DNA of 64,000 nucleotides from Ewingella americana ATCC 33852 (GTDB taxonomy: Bacteria; Pseudomonadota; Gammaproteobacteria; Enterobacterales; Enterobacteriaceae): the NCBI RefSeq assembly GCF_000735345.1, contig NZ_JMPJ01000037.1, positions 42,431 through 106,430 on the forward strand. Direction: 5' to 3'. Numbering within the stretch: the stretch's first letter is position 1; the number at the start of each line of letters is the position of its first letter. Shown here one piece after another: positions 8,011 through 17,800 of the stretch. A program made the position numbers and the translations under genes. The notes under the pieces were generated by a model. The model made no database searches, was not told the origin of the DNA, and worked only from the letters and a program-made list of their open reading frames with translations.

Positions 8011-9360
8011 GTGAGAACTAATAAAGTCGTTTGGAGTGAAGGTCTGTTTCTGCGGCCTCAGCTATTTCAACAACAAGAGCGCTATCTCGAGTATTACGCG
8101 CATAAGCGGGCCGCCACCATCACGCCATTCTTCTGGGGTTTTGCCCAGTACGAAATTGATCGTGAAGCGCTCTCTTACGGGAAATTGGTGCTGCGTTCTG
8201 GCAAAGGTGTTCTGCCGGATGGCACGCCTTTTGATATTCCCGGCCACGCCGAGCTGCCAGAACCTCTGACCATCACCCCGGACCATCTGGGCAAGCTTAT
8301 CTATCTGGCGGTGCCATTGCGTCTGGATAACAGTGATGAAACCATTTTCGACGAATTCGATATGAGTTCGCTGGCGCGCTTTTACGCCTTCGAGACCGAA
8401 CTTAGCGACACCAACGCCATTCGTCAGGGACCAAAACCGGTGCAGCTATCCAGACTGCGCCTCAAATTGGTGTCTGAAAGCGAAATGACGGAATCCTGGA
8501 TTGGTCTGCCTTTAGCCAAGGTTCGCGCGATCCAGCCAGACGGCAGCGTGCTGCTGCATATGGAGGATTACATTCCTCCGGTCACCAGCTACGCCGCGAG
8601 TTCATTGCTGTCAGAGTGGCTGACCCACCTCAATGGCTTGGTGAAAATGCGCGCGGACATGCTGGCAAAACGCTTGTCCAACAGCGATGGCAAAGCCAGC
8701 GCCAGTGCCGAGATCGTGGATTATCTGCTGCTGCAAATCTTCAACAAATATGAGCCGATCCTCGACCACCTGCGCAATATCCCGGAGTTGCCGCCAATCA
8801 TGCTCTATCAGGAGCTGGCAAAGTTCGCCGGGGAATTATCGACTTTCATTCGCACCAAGACGCGCCGTCCGCGTCCTGCGCCGGGCTATGACCACAGTAA
8901 ATTGTACCCGTCGATTCGCCCGCTGGTGGACGACGTGCATGAGCTGCTCAATCAGATTCTGGTGCGGGCAGGGCAGATGATCCCACTGGTACCGAAGGGC
9001 AGCGGCGTATGGTCAGCCTCCGTGCTGCCCAATGAACTGCGCTCCTTCTCCAATCTGGTGCTGGCGGTTCACGCCCAGTTACCTATGGACGTGTTACAGC
9101 ATCAATTCTCCTTGCAGACCAAAATCAGTGCGCCACAGCAGCTGCACGAGCTGGTGCGTTCACACCTGCCGGGTCTTGAGTTACAGCGCCTGCCGGTGCC
9201 ACCGCGCCAAATCCCTTACAGCGCCGGATATGTTTACTTCGAGTTGATGAAAAGTGGGCCTTTCTGGGAGAAGGTTTCCAATGCCGGAGCCATTGCTATG
9301 CACGTGGCAGGCGACTTCCCAGCATTGAAAATGGAGCTTTGGGGGATTAGAGACTCATGA
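8011..9360 (+). CDS. tssK: T6SS baseplate adaptor TssK
   Basis: 449 aa, typical length, starting with GTG at 8011. The N-terminal signature VVWSEGLFLRPQLFQQQERY and the C-terminal region SAGYVYFELMKSGPFWEKV are diagnostic. TssK trimers connect the baseplate wedge (TssF/TssG/TssE) to the TssL/TssM membrane complex. The last four bases overlap the start of tssL, so the two are translationally coupled. Confidence 0.96.
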   Translation: MRTNKVVWSEGLFLRPQLFQQQERYLEYYAHKRAATITPFFWGFAQYEIDREALSYGKLVLRSGKGVLPDGTPFDIPGHAELPEPLTITPDHLGKLIYLAVPLRLDNSDETIFDEFDMSSLARFYAFETELSDTNAIRQGPKPVQLSRLRLKLVSESEMTESWIGLPLAKVRAIQPDGSVLLHMEDYIPPVTSYAASSLLSEWLTHLNGLVKMRADMLAKRLSNSDGKASASAEIVDYLLLQIFNKYEPILDHLRNIPELPPIMLYQELAKFAGELSTFIRTKTRRPRPAPGYDHSKLYPSIRPLVDDVHELLNQILVRAGQMIPLVPKGSGVWSASVLPNELRSFSNLVLAVHAQLPMDVLQHQFSLQTKISAPQQLHELVRSHLPGLELQRLPVPPRQIPYSAGYVYFELMKSGPFWEKVSNAGAIAMHVAGDFPALKMELWGIRDS

Positions 9361-10748
9361 GTGATAAAGAGCCACTGAATGGGCAGATGCCTATCCCACC
9401 CTTTGACGACAGCGCCGAAATGGACGCCAATCCGCAGGCGCTCGGCCACTTCCTGCTGGATGAGCAAAGCAGTTACACCGCAGAAGAAGAGGCGGCATTA
9501 GGTCATACGGCTTATGACGATCAACCTGCGTCATCGTCGATTTTCCAGCCCTATGACACCGCCCTGCTGCGTGGCGAAAGCGTGCAACAGCGCGTCGCCA
9601 AGGCACTGGCATCGCCGATCCCCTTGCTGGAGGCGGCGCAGCCGCTGTTGCGCGCACTCAGCGAGATGCCTGAAAAGGTTACTGATGCCTCTCAGGTGCA
9701 GATCCTCAAGGACTGCCTGAAAAATGAGATAACCCTGTTTAACGTGGTGTGCGACGAGGCGGATATCTCATGGAAGAAAATGGCTATCGTCCGCTACTGC
9801 CTGTGTACCGCGCTAGATGAAGCCGCGCACTCTATGGCGTGGGGCGTGAAGTCGGGCTGGTCGCAAAGCAACTTGCTCAACCACTTCGAAGGCGATAACG
9901 ACGGCGGGAACAAGTTCTTCCTGCTGGTTGGGCGTCTGTCGATGAGCGCGCACGAATACGCCGATTGCTTAGAGGTGCTGCTGCGCATTCTGGGGCTGGG
10001 CTTTGAAGGCCGCTACAGCATTATCGAAGATGGCGATCGGCAGCTCACCAAGATCCGTCAGGGGCTGCTCACCCTGCTGCAAAGCACCAAAGACCAAGTT
10101 CCGGCGGCCCTCTCTCCTAACGGTTTAGTTACCCGTGAAGTGCGCAAGCGCCGGGGGATTTTCGTGCCGGTTCGCGTTTCGATGCTGGTGTGCGGGGTGC
10201 TTATCGCGTCGACCTTTATCGGCAGCAAATATTTCCTGTCCGTCCCCGAGAGCGACCTGCTGAAGAGGCTGGGAGCCTTGCAACGCATGGTTGTCGTTAC
10301 GCCAGCGCCGGTGGCCGCACCTAAATTGCGACTGGCCGTTTTGTTGAAAAACGAAATCGCCCAACAGCTGGTGAGTGTCGATGAAACCAGTAGCAGCAGT
10401 CAGGTTATTTTCAAAGGCGACGCCATGTTCATGGTGGGTTCAGATCAGGTTAGGCCAGAGATGTTCAACATTATCGACCGCGTTGCGCAGGAAATTCGCC
10501 GCGTAAACGGCTCGGTGGTGGTGGTTGGACATACCGACGCCACGCCAATCCATAAGCCTGAATTCCCCAATAATCAGGTGCTCTCTGAGAAACGCGCCGC
10601 CACCGTGGCGAGCTTCATGACTAAAGCCGGTATCCCGCAAGACAAGATCCGTTTTGAAGGGAAAGGGGACACTCAGCCGGTGAGTAACAACGCTGATGCC
10701 GCGGGACGTTCACAGAACCGTCGCGTAGAAATGTTTGTAACATATTGA
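9357..10748 (+). CDS. tssL: T6SS membrane protein TssL with OmpA-like domain (DotU/IcmH)
   Basis: 463 aa. The N-terminal DotU domain (about residues 70-260) carries YCLCTALDEAAHSMAWG and WSQSNLLNHFEGDNDGGNKF. A single transmembrane helix (about 277-296) follows, then a periplasmic OmpA/MotB peptidoglycan-binding domain (about 330-463) with VVVGHTDATPIH and SQNRRVEMFV. This is the extended TssL type that binds the cell wall itself, so no separate TagL is needed. The gene overlaps tssK by 4 nt and abuts tssM. Confidence 0.95.
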   Translation: MSDKEPLNGQMPIPPFDDSAEMDANPQALGHFLLDEQSSYTAEEEAALGHTAYDDQPASSSIFQPYDTALLRGESVQQRVAKALASPIPLLEAAQPLLRALSEMPEKVTDASQVQILKDCLKNEITLFNVVCDEADISWKKMAIVRYCLCTALDEAAHSMAWGVKSGWSQSNLLNHFEGDNDGGNKFFLLVGRLSMSAHEYADCLEVLLRILGLGFEGRYSIIEDGDRQLTKIRQGLLTLLQSTKDQVPAALSPNGLVTREVRKRRGIFVPVRVSMLVCGVLIASTFIGSKYFLSVPESDLLKRLGALQRMVVVTPAPVAAPKLRLAVLLKNEIAQQLVSVDETSSSSQVIFKGDAMFMVGSDQVRPEMFNIIDRVAQEIRRVNGSVVVVGHTDATPIHKPEFPNNQVLSEKRAATVASFMTKAGIPQDKIRFEGKGDTQPVSNNADAAGRSQNRRVEMFVTY

Positions 10749-10756
10749 GATATATT

Positions 10757-13700
10757 ATGTTTTTATTAAACCGATTGTTCTCTGGTTGGGCAATGAAGCG
10801 GATGTGGCTGATCTGCAGCTTCCTGCTGTTGGGTGCTGCTATCTGGTACTTGGGACCCTTCTTCGGATTTGGCGAGGTGCGCCCGCTGGAAGGCTTCGAG
10901 CCGAGAATTGTTTTCTTATTTCTGACGCTGATTATTTTCTTAGCGATTTGGTTTGGCGTGCCGGGCTTTATTATTCTGGCCATGATTGCCTGCGCCAGCG
11001 TGTGGGTGTTCACTCCTTTCATCTTAATTGGAGAAAAATACCCGCTGGCCTCGGCACAGCATCGGCTGATTGCCATCGCTATCATCGCCTTTATCACCTT
11101 GCTGTACGGGGTGGTGTATCTGGTGCGCGCGTTAGCCATCAATCCTGCGCTGCTGGATAACTTTCTCTTCACCCGCAAAGCCAAGCCGGTAGAGGATGTC
11201 GACCTGTCGGAAATTAATGCCACCATTCGCGATGGCATGAAGTACGTGCGCCGTATCTACAGCGGCCTGCCGGTCTGGAAACGCTTCTTTATCTCCAGCC
11301 GGTGGCGCAGCGAACTGCCGTGGTTCATGGTGTTGGGCACCCGGCATTCAGGCAAAACCTCGCTGCTCCTCTCGTCGGGCCAGGATTTCCCTCTTCCCGA
11401 GCAGCTAAATCGCGTGGGCAAAGACAACTCGCCTACCCAACATTGTGAATGCTTGTTCTCCAATGACGCGCTGTTTTTGGACACCGCGGGCAAATACCTT
11501 GATAAGCCGAAAGAGAGCCAGCTTGAGTGGAATGGCATCTTAAAGGCTTTGAAAAAATATCGCCCGGTCAACGCGGTGAACGGCGTGATTGTCGCGATTT
11601 CGGTTACCGAGCTGCTGGGCAAAAGTCAGGCTGAATTACTCAATCTGGCCGCCACGCTGCGCAGCCGTCTGGATGATGTACGCAGCACGCTGGGCGTGAG
11701 ATTCCCGGTTTATGTGATGATCAACAAATTGGACCAACTGTCCGGTTTCGATGAGTATTTCCGCAACCTGACTGCGGAAGACCGCGAGCAGGTGTGGGGC
11801 GTGACTTTCCCTTATAGCGAGGAAAAAGTCAGCGTGGATATGGCGCTTGAGCAGCGCATTCGCCATGAGTTAGGGCTGCTCGAAAACCGCATCAGAAATA
11901 ACATCCCGGTGCGCATGCAGGAGGAGTATTCCGCGGCCGATCGCAAAGGCATGTATGCGCTGCCGCAGGATTTCAGAATGCTCTCTCAGCGGGTGACGGA
12001 AGTCTTACAGAACATCTTCTTCGCCTCGCGTTTTGATGAAACCAAGTTTCATACCACGCTGCGCGGCATCTATTTCGTCAGTAGCTGCCAGCCTGCAAAC
12101 ATTGAGCTGCTCAATAACAACACGCTTATCCAGAAATGGCGCAATGTGACCAGCTATAAGAACCCGACTTCGCCGGCTTCCGTGACCAAAAGAAGCAGCA
12201 AAGAGGGGCCGCTGGTGGGCGCGATGGCCTATGGCAAGCAGTTTTTCCTCAAGCAGCTGTTCCGCGATGTGATCACTAAAGATGGCGACTTGGTCAGCTA
12301 CAACCTCAAGGTGCAATCGAAATATCGCTTCCAGAATCTGCTGGGCCACGCGGCCTGCATCGGCGCGGCGGTATGGCTGGTATGGGCGTTCTTGGTCAGC
12401 TTCCAGAATAACGACGGCTATTTGCAGGTGATCAAAACCAAGCTGGGCACGCTGGAAAACACCGCCAGCAGCTATGCAAAAACGGCTGACGAGAACGTCT
12501 TACCGACGCTTCTCAGCGCCACGCAGCTGCTGCCTGAATATGGCCCGCTGGATGTTAATAGCCCGGATCTCGAGTGGCGTTATGGCTTGTACACCGGTAG
12601 CGCCGTCGCCCACGGCGCGGGCAACTTATATGACTTCTTCCTGCAACGTTATCTGTTCCCGATAATCGAGCGTGAAGCCAAAACTTCCTTAAGCAATGCT
12701 GTTTATGCCGCTGATTCAAAGGCCATTTATGAGAGCCTAAAACTCTACTTAATGCTCACTGGCGAGGGTAAATTCGACCAGCATTATGTGGTGGAAGAAG
12801 TGACTAAAAATTGGCAGGAAAGCGGGAAAATCGATCCTTATGAAGAGAAAGGTATCTTCATTAAGCATCTGAATATGCTGTTCACCGAGGAGAAGTGGCA
12901 AGAATATGGCCATGCGCCCGACGCGGCGCTGATCAAGCAGGCTCGAGGCATTCTGGCGGAGAAAACCACCACCGCCAGACTGTGGGAACGTGTTCAAGCC
13001 GATTTGCAGGATCAAGCGCCCGCCAACATTACGCTGCGCAAAATCGTCGGCGAGAACGCGACGCAGATTTTCACGCTGTCGGACAATGAATTGCTGCTCA
13101 AGGGGATACCGGGGTTGTACACCTACGCCGGTTATCATCAGGTGATTAAAAAAAAGCTGACACCTCTGCTGTTTGAACTGCAATTGGAGGATCGCTGGGT
13201 GATGGGGCGTTCATCGACCCCGGCCGCTGATCCTTTAACGCTACAACTTGATGTGCTGTCGGTATATTTGAACGAATACACCCTTTACTGGAAGCGCGTT
13301 CTCTCCAGTGTGCGCCTGATTCCTGTTGATGCTAACAGTGGAGAGAATTCGCAAGGATTGTCTGTCGATATCATTTTACTGAGAACGCTGGTGTCAGAGA
13401 GCTCGCCTTTGCTCAATCTGGCGAGATACGCGGTAAAACAGACCACGCTGGTGGATAAGCAAAAAGAGAAGCCGCTGCTGGATGATCTTAATCTCCGCAG
13501 TAACACCTATTTAATCAATCAGGCGCAGAAAGTGCAGGAGAGATATGCCTTTCGCGAGAACCGCCGGATCCAGGAGCTGGTAGACAACCGCTTTGACGGC
13601 CTGCGTAATTTTGTCAACGGCGATTCACGAGACAGCGGTAGCGGCAACAATATATCGATGCTTCAGGGCTCGCCCATGACTCAGATGATGGGGGCTTTGA

Positions 13701-14578
13701 ATGACCAATATACGCGTTTAGTGGTATTAAACAGCGCCTTTGACAATGGTGATATTCCACCGGTGTCCAATGACGGCATGCGTATTTTGGCTGCTTCACA
13801 AACTTGGCCAGATCCTTTTAAGAATATTATTGCGCCTTTATTAAAGGGTTCCTCGTCTAAGTTAGAAAATAAGGTTATTGCCCAGACCTCTAAAGCTATA
13901 GAAATGAGCGTGGGGGATGTATGCCGTAATAACTTTCAGGGGCGCTACCCTTTTGCGGACAGCGACCGCATGGCTAGCCTGAGTGATGTGGAACGTTTCT
14001 TTGGCACCGGGGGAACCGTGGATAATTACTTCAAAAAGAACCTTGAAAGCAAAGTGAATACGGAATCCTCACCATGGCGCTATAAAGGCAGTGAAAGTGG
14101 TGAAGGCTTAAGATTTTTCGAAAAAGTCGCGGCGATCAGAGAAGCCTTATTTGACAGCAATGACGGCAGAAAGGTGGCATTAGAATTTTCTGCCTCCGTG
14201 CGCTATTTACCGCCGTCGATTACCCAGCTGATTATGAATTTTGATGGTGACGCGATGCGTTATTCCCATGGGCCGGTGACGCCATCCTTCTTTAAGTGGC
14301 CGGGCACGCGGCAGGGAACGCTGGTCAGCCTGACCGCCCAGCGCCAGCAGGCCTCAGCGCTGCCGAACATTATTTTGCGCGGCCCGTGGGCGCTGCTCAA
14401 ATGGGCGGAAAGCGCCGACAATGTCAAGCAAGAGAACAATGGAAAACAGATCCTGACCTATTACATGGGAAATGACCGGGTAGAAATTGAAGTCTCAGGG
14501 TTGATGCACGGCAATAAAAATATCAGTGACCTCTTGCGTGATTTTCAATGCCCAAGCGCGGGCAGCATGAGGATCTAA
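10757..14578 (+). CDS. tssM: T6SS membrane protein TssM (IcmF)
   Basis: 1273 aa from the ATG at 10757. A TTG at 10745 overlapping the tssL stop would add 4 residues. Transmembrane helices lie near residues 15-35, 50-70 and 105-125. A cytoplasmic NTPase-like domain has a Walker A motif, GTRHSGKT, at about 194-201. A further helix near 535 leads to the large periplasmic IcmF/DUF1215 part, ending in the TssJ-contact region (FKWPGTRQG and SGLMHGNK). It spans the inner membrane and forms the core channel complex with TssL and TssJ. Confidence 0.95.
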   Translation: MFLLNRLFSGWAMKRMWLICSFLLLGAAIWYLGPFFGFGEVRPLEGFEPRIVFLFLTLIIFLAIWFGVPGFIILAMIACASVWVFTPFILIGEKYPLASAQHRLIAIAIIAFITLLYGVVYLVRALAINPALLDNFLFTRKAKPVEDVDLSEINATIRDGMKYVRRIYSGLPVWKRFFISSRWRSELPWFMVLGTRHSGKTSLLLSSGQDFPLPEQLNRVGKDNSPTQHCECLFSNDALFLDTAGKYLDKPKESQLEWNGILKALKKYRPVNAVNGVIVAISVTELLGKSQAELLNLAATLRSRLDDVRSTLGVRFPVYVMINKLDQLSGFDEYFRNLTAEDREQVWGVTFPYSEEKVSVDMALEQRIRHELGLLENRIRNNIPVRMQEEYSAADRKGMYALPQDFRMLSQRVTEVLQNIFFASRFDETKFHTTLRGIYFVSSCQPANIELLNNNTLIQKWRNVTSYKNPTSPASVTKRSSKEGPLVGAMAYGKQFFLKQLFRDVITKDGDLVSYNLKVQSKYRFQNLLGHAACIGAAVWLVWAFLVSFQNNDGYLQVIKTKLGTLENTASSYAKTADENVLPTLLSATQLLPEYGPLDVNSPDLEWRYGLYTGSAVAHGAGNLYDFFLQRYLFPIIEREAKTSLSNAVYAADSKAIYESLKLYLMLTGEGKFDQHYVVEEVTKNWQESGKIDPYEEKGIFIKHLNMLFTEEKWQEYGHAPDAALIKQARGILAEKTTTARLWERVQADLQDQAPANITLRKIVGENATQIFTLSDNELLLKGIPGLYTYAGYHQVIKKKLTPLLFELQLEDRWVMGRSSTPAADPLTLQLDVLSVYLNEYTLYWKRVLSSVRLIPVDANSGENSQGLSVDIILLRTLVSESSPLLNLARYAVKQTTLVDKQKEKPLLDDLNLRSNTYLINQAQKVQERYAFRENRRIQELVDNRFDGLRNFVNGDSRDSGSGNNISMLQGSPMTQMMGALNDQYTRLVVLNSAFDNGDIPPVSNDGMRILAASQTWPDPFKNIIAPLLKGSSSKLENKVIAQTSKAIEMSVGDVCRNNFQGRYPFADSDRMASLSDVERFFGTGGTVDNYFKKNLESKVNTESSPWRYKGSESGEGLRFFEKVAAIREALFDSNDGRKVALEFSASVRYLPPSITQLIMNFDGDAMRYSHGPVTPSFFKWPGTRQGTLVSLTAQRQQASALPNIILRGPWALLKWAESADNVKQENNGKQILTYYMGNDRVEIEVSGLMHGNKNISDLLRDFQCPSAGSMRI

Positions 14579-14702
14579 TAGGGCGAACGCCAAAGAGGTA
14601 TATCAAGGATAGACGCGTTTGTAGCAATAAATTTATCGCGCCTGAGGGAAAGTGGCACGGAAATAATGGGCATTATCCAGTTGTGATAATCAACATCAAA
14701 TT

Positions 14703-14730
14703 AAAAGTGTAGTTAGCACTTTTCTATTTT
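14703..14730 (+). terminator. Weak terminator-like hairpin between tssM and vgrG
   Basis: AAAAGTG (14703-14709) pairs with CACTTTT (14717-14723), followed by CTATTTT. The 7-bp A/T-rich stem suggests only partial termination, 28 nt before vgrG. Confidence 0.4.
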
Positions 14731-14751
14731 AACCAAACATTAGGGAGTACT

Positions 14752-17415
14752 ATGTCAAGGACAATAAAATTGAGCAGCCCGGCTATGCCCTATTTATTGG
14801 GTGAGCCGGCGCTAGTACTTTCGAGGTTGGAGGGCGAAGAAGCCTTCTCGACACTATATTCCTATACCATCACGGCCAAAACGCCGGCGAATCCTGCTAT
14901 TCCATGGCAAGCTGCTTCTAATGTCGATCTCAAAGCCTTAATCGGTAAAGAGATGACCATTGAAATGGAATTAGACGGCAATGGCCTGAGCGACATTATT
15001 GGTGTCGGTAAGGGAACGCGCGAGATTTCCGGTCTGGTCGAAAAAGCCAGATATATCGGCCGCGATGCTAATCAGGCGATGTTTGAGATTGTGCTCAGAC
15101 CTTGGTTCTATCTGACTAATTTAACCTCTGACTTCAAGATATTTCAGAACAAAAATGTGGTCGATATTATCGATGAAGTGCTGGCCGACTATAACTTCCC
15201 GTTCGAAAAACGGCTGGCAAGCTCCTATCCCTCGCTCGAGTTTCAGGTGCAGTACGGCGAGACTGACTTCAACTTTCTCCAGCGTTTAATGGAAGAGTGG
15301 GGCATCTACTGGTTCTTTGAGCACGATGACCACAAGCAAAAACTGATCTTGGTGGACCACGTGGGCGCCCATAAACGCTATTTCAGCGAAGCCTACCACA
15401 CCATTGAATACCTCTCCGATGAGCCAAAAGCGGGCGAAGAGTACATCAGCCAGTTCCAGACGCAGGAAACCCTGACCACCGGGCGTTGGGTCTACAACGA
15501 TTATGACTTCACCAAGTCCCGTGCAGATATTTTGAGCATGGACAGCAAGCCGCGCAAAACCAGCTTCAACGATCTCGAGATCTACCACTGGCCGGGGGAT
15601 TACGACCAGCCGGATATCGGTGAGCATCTTGCTCGCGTGCGCATAGAGGAGCGCGGCGCGCTGGGCTCTCGCGCCACCGGCTCAGGTGAAGTGCGCGGTA
15701 TTGTCTGCGGGGCAAACTTTGTTTTGCAGGGCTTCCCGGTGGACAAATCCAACCGCGAATACATGGTGATTTCCAGCCGCCTGTCGGTGTCAGAAGTCGC
15801 ACAGCTGACCAATGGCGACGAGTTCCGCTACCAAACCAGCTTCTTGGTTCAGCCCACCACCAAAATCTACCGCCACCCACAACTGACCGTTAAGCCGAAA
15901 ACCAGCGGCCCGCAGAACGCCATCGTGGTCGGCCCTGCGGGGGAAGAGGTGTGGACCGACGAATATGGCCGGGTCAAAGTGCGCTTTGTCTGGGACCGTT
16001 ACGGCCAAAATACCGAGTCAGACTCATGCTGGCTGCGCGTCAGTCAGGCTTGGGCGGGCAACAGTTTTGGCGGCATCTACATTCCGCGTATCGGTCAGGA
16101 AGTGCTGGTCGACTGCATCAATGGCGACCCCGATCGGCCACTGGTTAGCGGTACTCTCTATAACAACATCACCCGTCCACCTTGGGATTTACCGGCCAAC
16201 GCCACGCAAAGTGGCCTGATCAGTCGCACCATCGGCGGCGGTCAGAGCAACTACAACGGCGTGCGTTTCGAAGACAAGTCGGGCGAAGAGCAGTATTGGG
16301 AACAGGCCGAACGCGATATGTCGCGCCTGACCAAAAACGATGAAAAACAGGTGATTGGAGCCAATGCTGACCTGAGCGTGGGCAAAAACCGCACGGTGAT
16401 TGTCGGCGCTAACCAAGACTCCACGGTGCTCGGCGCGGCGACGCAGTCTATCGCGGAAACCTCGGACATTCAGGTTGGCGCAAACCGAACCGTAGTAGTC
16501 GGCGCGGACCATAACCTCAGCGTTGCCTGCGCGCAATCGAGCATTATCGGTGCCGCCAACTCTACCGTGGTGGGGGCGCTGAACTCACTGGTGGTCGGTG
16601 CGGCCAACACCACCACCGTGGGCGCGGCTAACTCGCTGGTGGTCGGCGCGGCGAACTCTACTCAGGTCGGGGCGGCGAATATGCTGCTGGTCGGCGGCGC
16701 TAATCAAACGCAGGTGGGAGGCATTAACCAGACGATGGTTGGCGGCCTGAACTCGACTCTTGTAGGCGGAGCCAACCTGACGACCGTCGGCGGCTACGAT
16801 TCACTGTTGGTCGGCGGCGCTCACCAGATGATGGCCGGTGGCGCGGCCACTTTCCAAGCTGGCGGCATCATGTCGATAGGGGCGGGTGGCGAGCTGATCA
16901 TCAGTGCCAGCACCATTAAAATTATTGGTAAAAGCCAGGTGATCATTGAAGGCGGGCAAGTGTTGCTCAACCCAGGTTGCGGCGGTGGAGGCGGCGGGGC
17001 GGGTTCTGCTCTCGCCTTCGGCGGTGCCGTGGTTGCCGGAACCGGCGCGGCCTTACTGGCGCTTAAAGGTCTGGCCAAGATTGCACCGCTGGCGGGAGGC
17101 ATGGCCTTGCCGTTGCCTCTACCGACCTTGCCGCTGGTGGTGATACCGCCGCCGGACCCATCAGGCAATCCAGACCCGACGCCGACCCCGACGGATACGC
17201 CAACACCGACGGATACGCCGACCCCGACGGATACGCCAACACCGACGGATACACCGACGCCGACGGATACGCCGACCCGACGGACTACGCCGACCCCGAC
17301 GGACTACGCCGACCCCGACGGATACGCCGACCCCGACGGACACGCCGACCCCGACGGACACGCCGACCCCGACGGATACGCCGACCCCGACGGATACGCC
17401 GACCCCGACGGATGA
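14752..17415 (+). CDS. vgrG: T6SS spike protein VgrG (TssI) with a repeat-built C-terminal tail
   Basis: 887 aa in the frame as sequenced. Residues 1-370 are the gp27-like domain (LSRLEGEEAFSTLYSYTIT, QYGETDFNFLQRLMEEWGIY). The gp5 OB fold follows (VWTDEYGRVKVRFVWDRYG), then a needle of repeated V-G-x-x-N/x motifs (about residues 535-710). A Gly-rich segment and a short hydrophobic stretch (about 745-780) come next, then a Pro/Thr/Asp tail. The tail is encoded by thirteen near-identical 18-bp units. An extra base in unit 7 changes the reading from TPTPTD to YADPDG repeats and ends at TGA 17413-17415. The first frame would otherwise end DEITPEP at 17434. VgrG sits on the Hcp tube and is tipped by the PAAR protein encoded next. 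Confidence 0.95.
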   Translation: MSRTIKLSSPAMPYLLGEPALVLSRLEGEEAFSTLYSYTITAKTPANPAIPWQAASNVDLKALIGKEMTIEMELDGNGLSDIIGVGKGTREISGLVEKARYIGRDANQAMFEIVLRPWFYLTNLTSDFKIFQNKNVVDIIDEVLADYNFPFEKRLASSYPSLEFQVQYGETDFNFLQRLMEEWGIYWFFEHDDHKQKLILVDHVGAHKRYFSEAYHTIEYLSDEPKAGEEYISQFQTQETLTTGRWVYNDYDFTKSRADILSMDSKPRKTSFNDLEIYHWPGDYDQPDIGEHLARVRIEERGALGSRATGSGEVRGIVCGANFVLQGFPVDKSNREYMVISSRLSVSEVAQLTNGDEFRYQTSFLVQPTTKIYRHPQLTVKPKTSGPQNAIVVGPAGEEVWTDEYGRVKVRFVWDRYGQNTESDSCWLRVSQAWAGNSFGGIYIPRIGQEVLVDCINGDPDRPLVSGTLYNNITRPPWDLPANATQSGLISRTIGGGQSNYNGVRFEDKSGEEQYWEQAERDMSRLTKNDEKQVIGANADLSVGKNRTVIVGANQDSTVLGAATQSIAETSDIQVGANRTVVVGADHNLSVACAQSSIIGAANSTVVGALNSLVVGAANTTTVGAANSLVVGAANSTQVGAANMLLVGGANQTQVGGINQTMVGGLNSTLVGGANLTTVGGYDSLLVGGAHQMMAGGAATFQAGGIMSIGAGGELIISASTIKIIGKSQVIIEGGQVLLNPGCGGGGGGAGSALAFGGAVVAGTGAALLALKGLAKIAPLAGGMALPLPLPTLPLVVIPPPDPSGNPDPTPTPTDTPTPTDTPTPTDTPTPTDTPTPTDTPTRRTTPTPTDYADPDGYADPDGHADPDGHADPDGYADPDGYADPDG
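17179..17413 (+). repeat. Thirteen-copy 18-bp tandem repeat in the vgrG 3' end
   Basis: Consensus unit ACGCCGACCCCGACGGAT. The span of 235 nt equals twelve 18-nt units plus one 19-nt unit (unit 7, 17287-17305). Unit 6 (17269-17286) lacks one C and carries an extra C near its end, so it stays 18 nt long but reads TPTRRT. Both units 6 and 7 end GGACT. After unit 7 the remaining six units are read one frame over. Confidence 0.95.
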
Positions 17416-17534
17416 GATCACCCCAGAACCTTAATCGGGTGAAATGAAAACCGCTCACCTCCTATTGATGTAACCCATTGATAGGGGGCGAGAATACCTA
17501 CCTTGAGCGGCTAAGCCGCTAAGTGAGATGAAAT

Positions 17535-17795
17535 ATGTTTCCTGCTGCAAGAATAGGCGATGCCACCACCTACGGGGCCGTGACCAGTGGTTCATCTAAT
17601 GTGCTGATTAACAATATCCCTGCCGGGGTGGCGAATATGAGCAATGCTTCGTCTTCATTGACTGGCACCACCACTGTCGTCAAAGGCTCGAGCACGGTAT
17701 TTATCAACCAGCTCCCGGCGGCCCGGCAAAACGATGCGTGCGCGGACGGTGGCAATGTCACCTGCGGTTCCGGCAACGTTATAATTGGCGGTTAA
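17535..17795 (+). CDS. PAAR-domain spike-tip protein
   Basis: 86 aa, a stand-alone PAAR protein with no effector extension. It has the expected motifs: PAARIGDATTYGAV at the start, VFINQLPAARQNDAC and a terminal GSGNVIIGG. PAAR proteins fold into a cone that binds a metal and sharpens the VgrG trimer. The gene lies 120 nt after vgrG and 5 nt before tagK, so it is likely part of the same transcript. A second, fused PAAR domain is encoded in the Rhs gene at 21551-25783. Confidence 0.92.
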   Translation: MFPAARIGDATTYGAVTSGSSNVLINNIPAGVANMSNASSSLTGTTTVVKGSSTVFINQLPAARQNDACADGGNVTCGSGNVIIGG

Positions 17796-17800
17796 TCAAC

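Noticed and set aside
17179-17413. Repeat array as a CRISPR
   Set aside because: Units are contiguous with no spacers and encode protein in frame with vgrG.
17161-17421. Open frame of Ser-Val-Gly-Val repeats on the minus strand
   Set aside because: It is the antisense reading of the vgrG 18-bp repeat and has no ribosome site.
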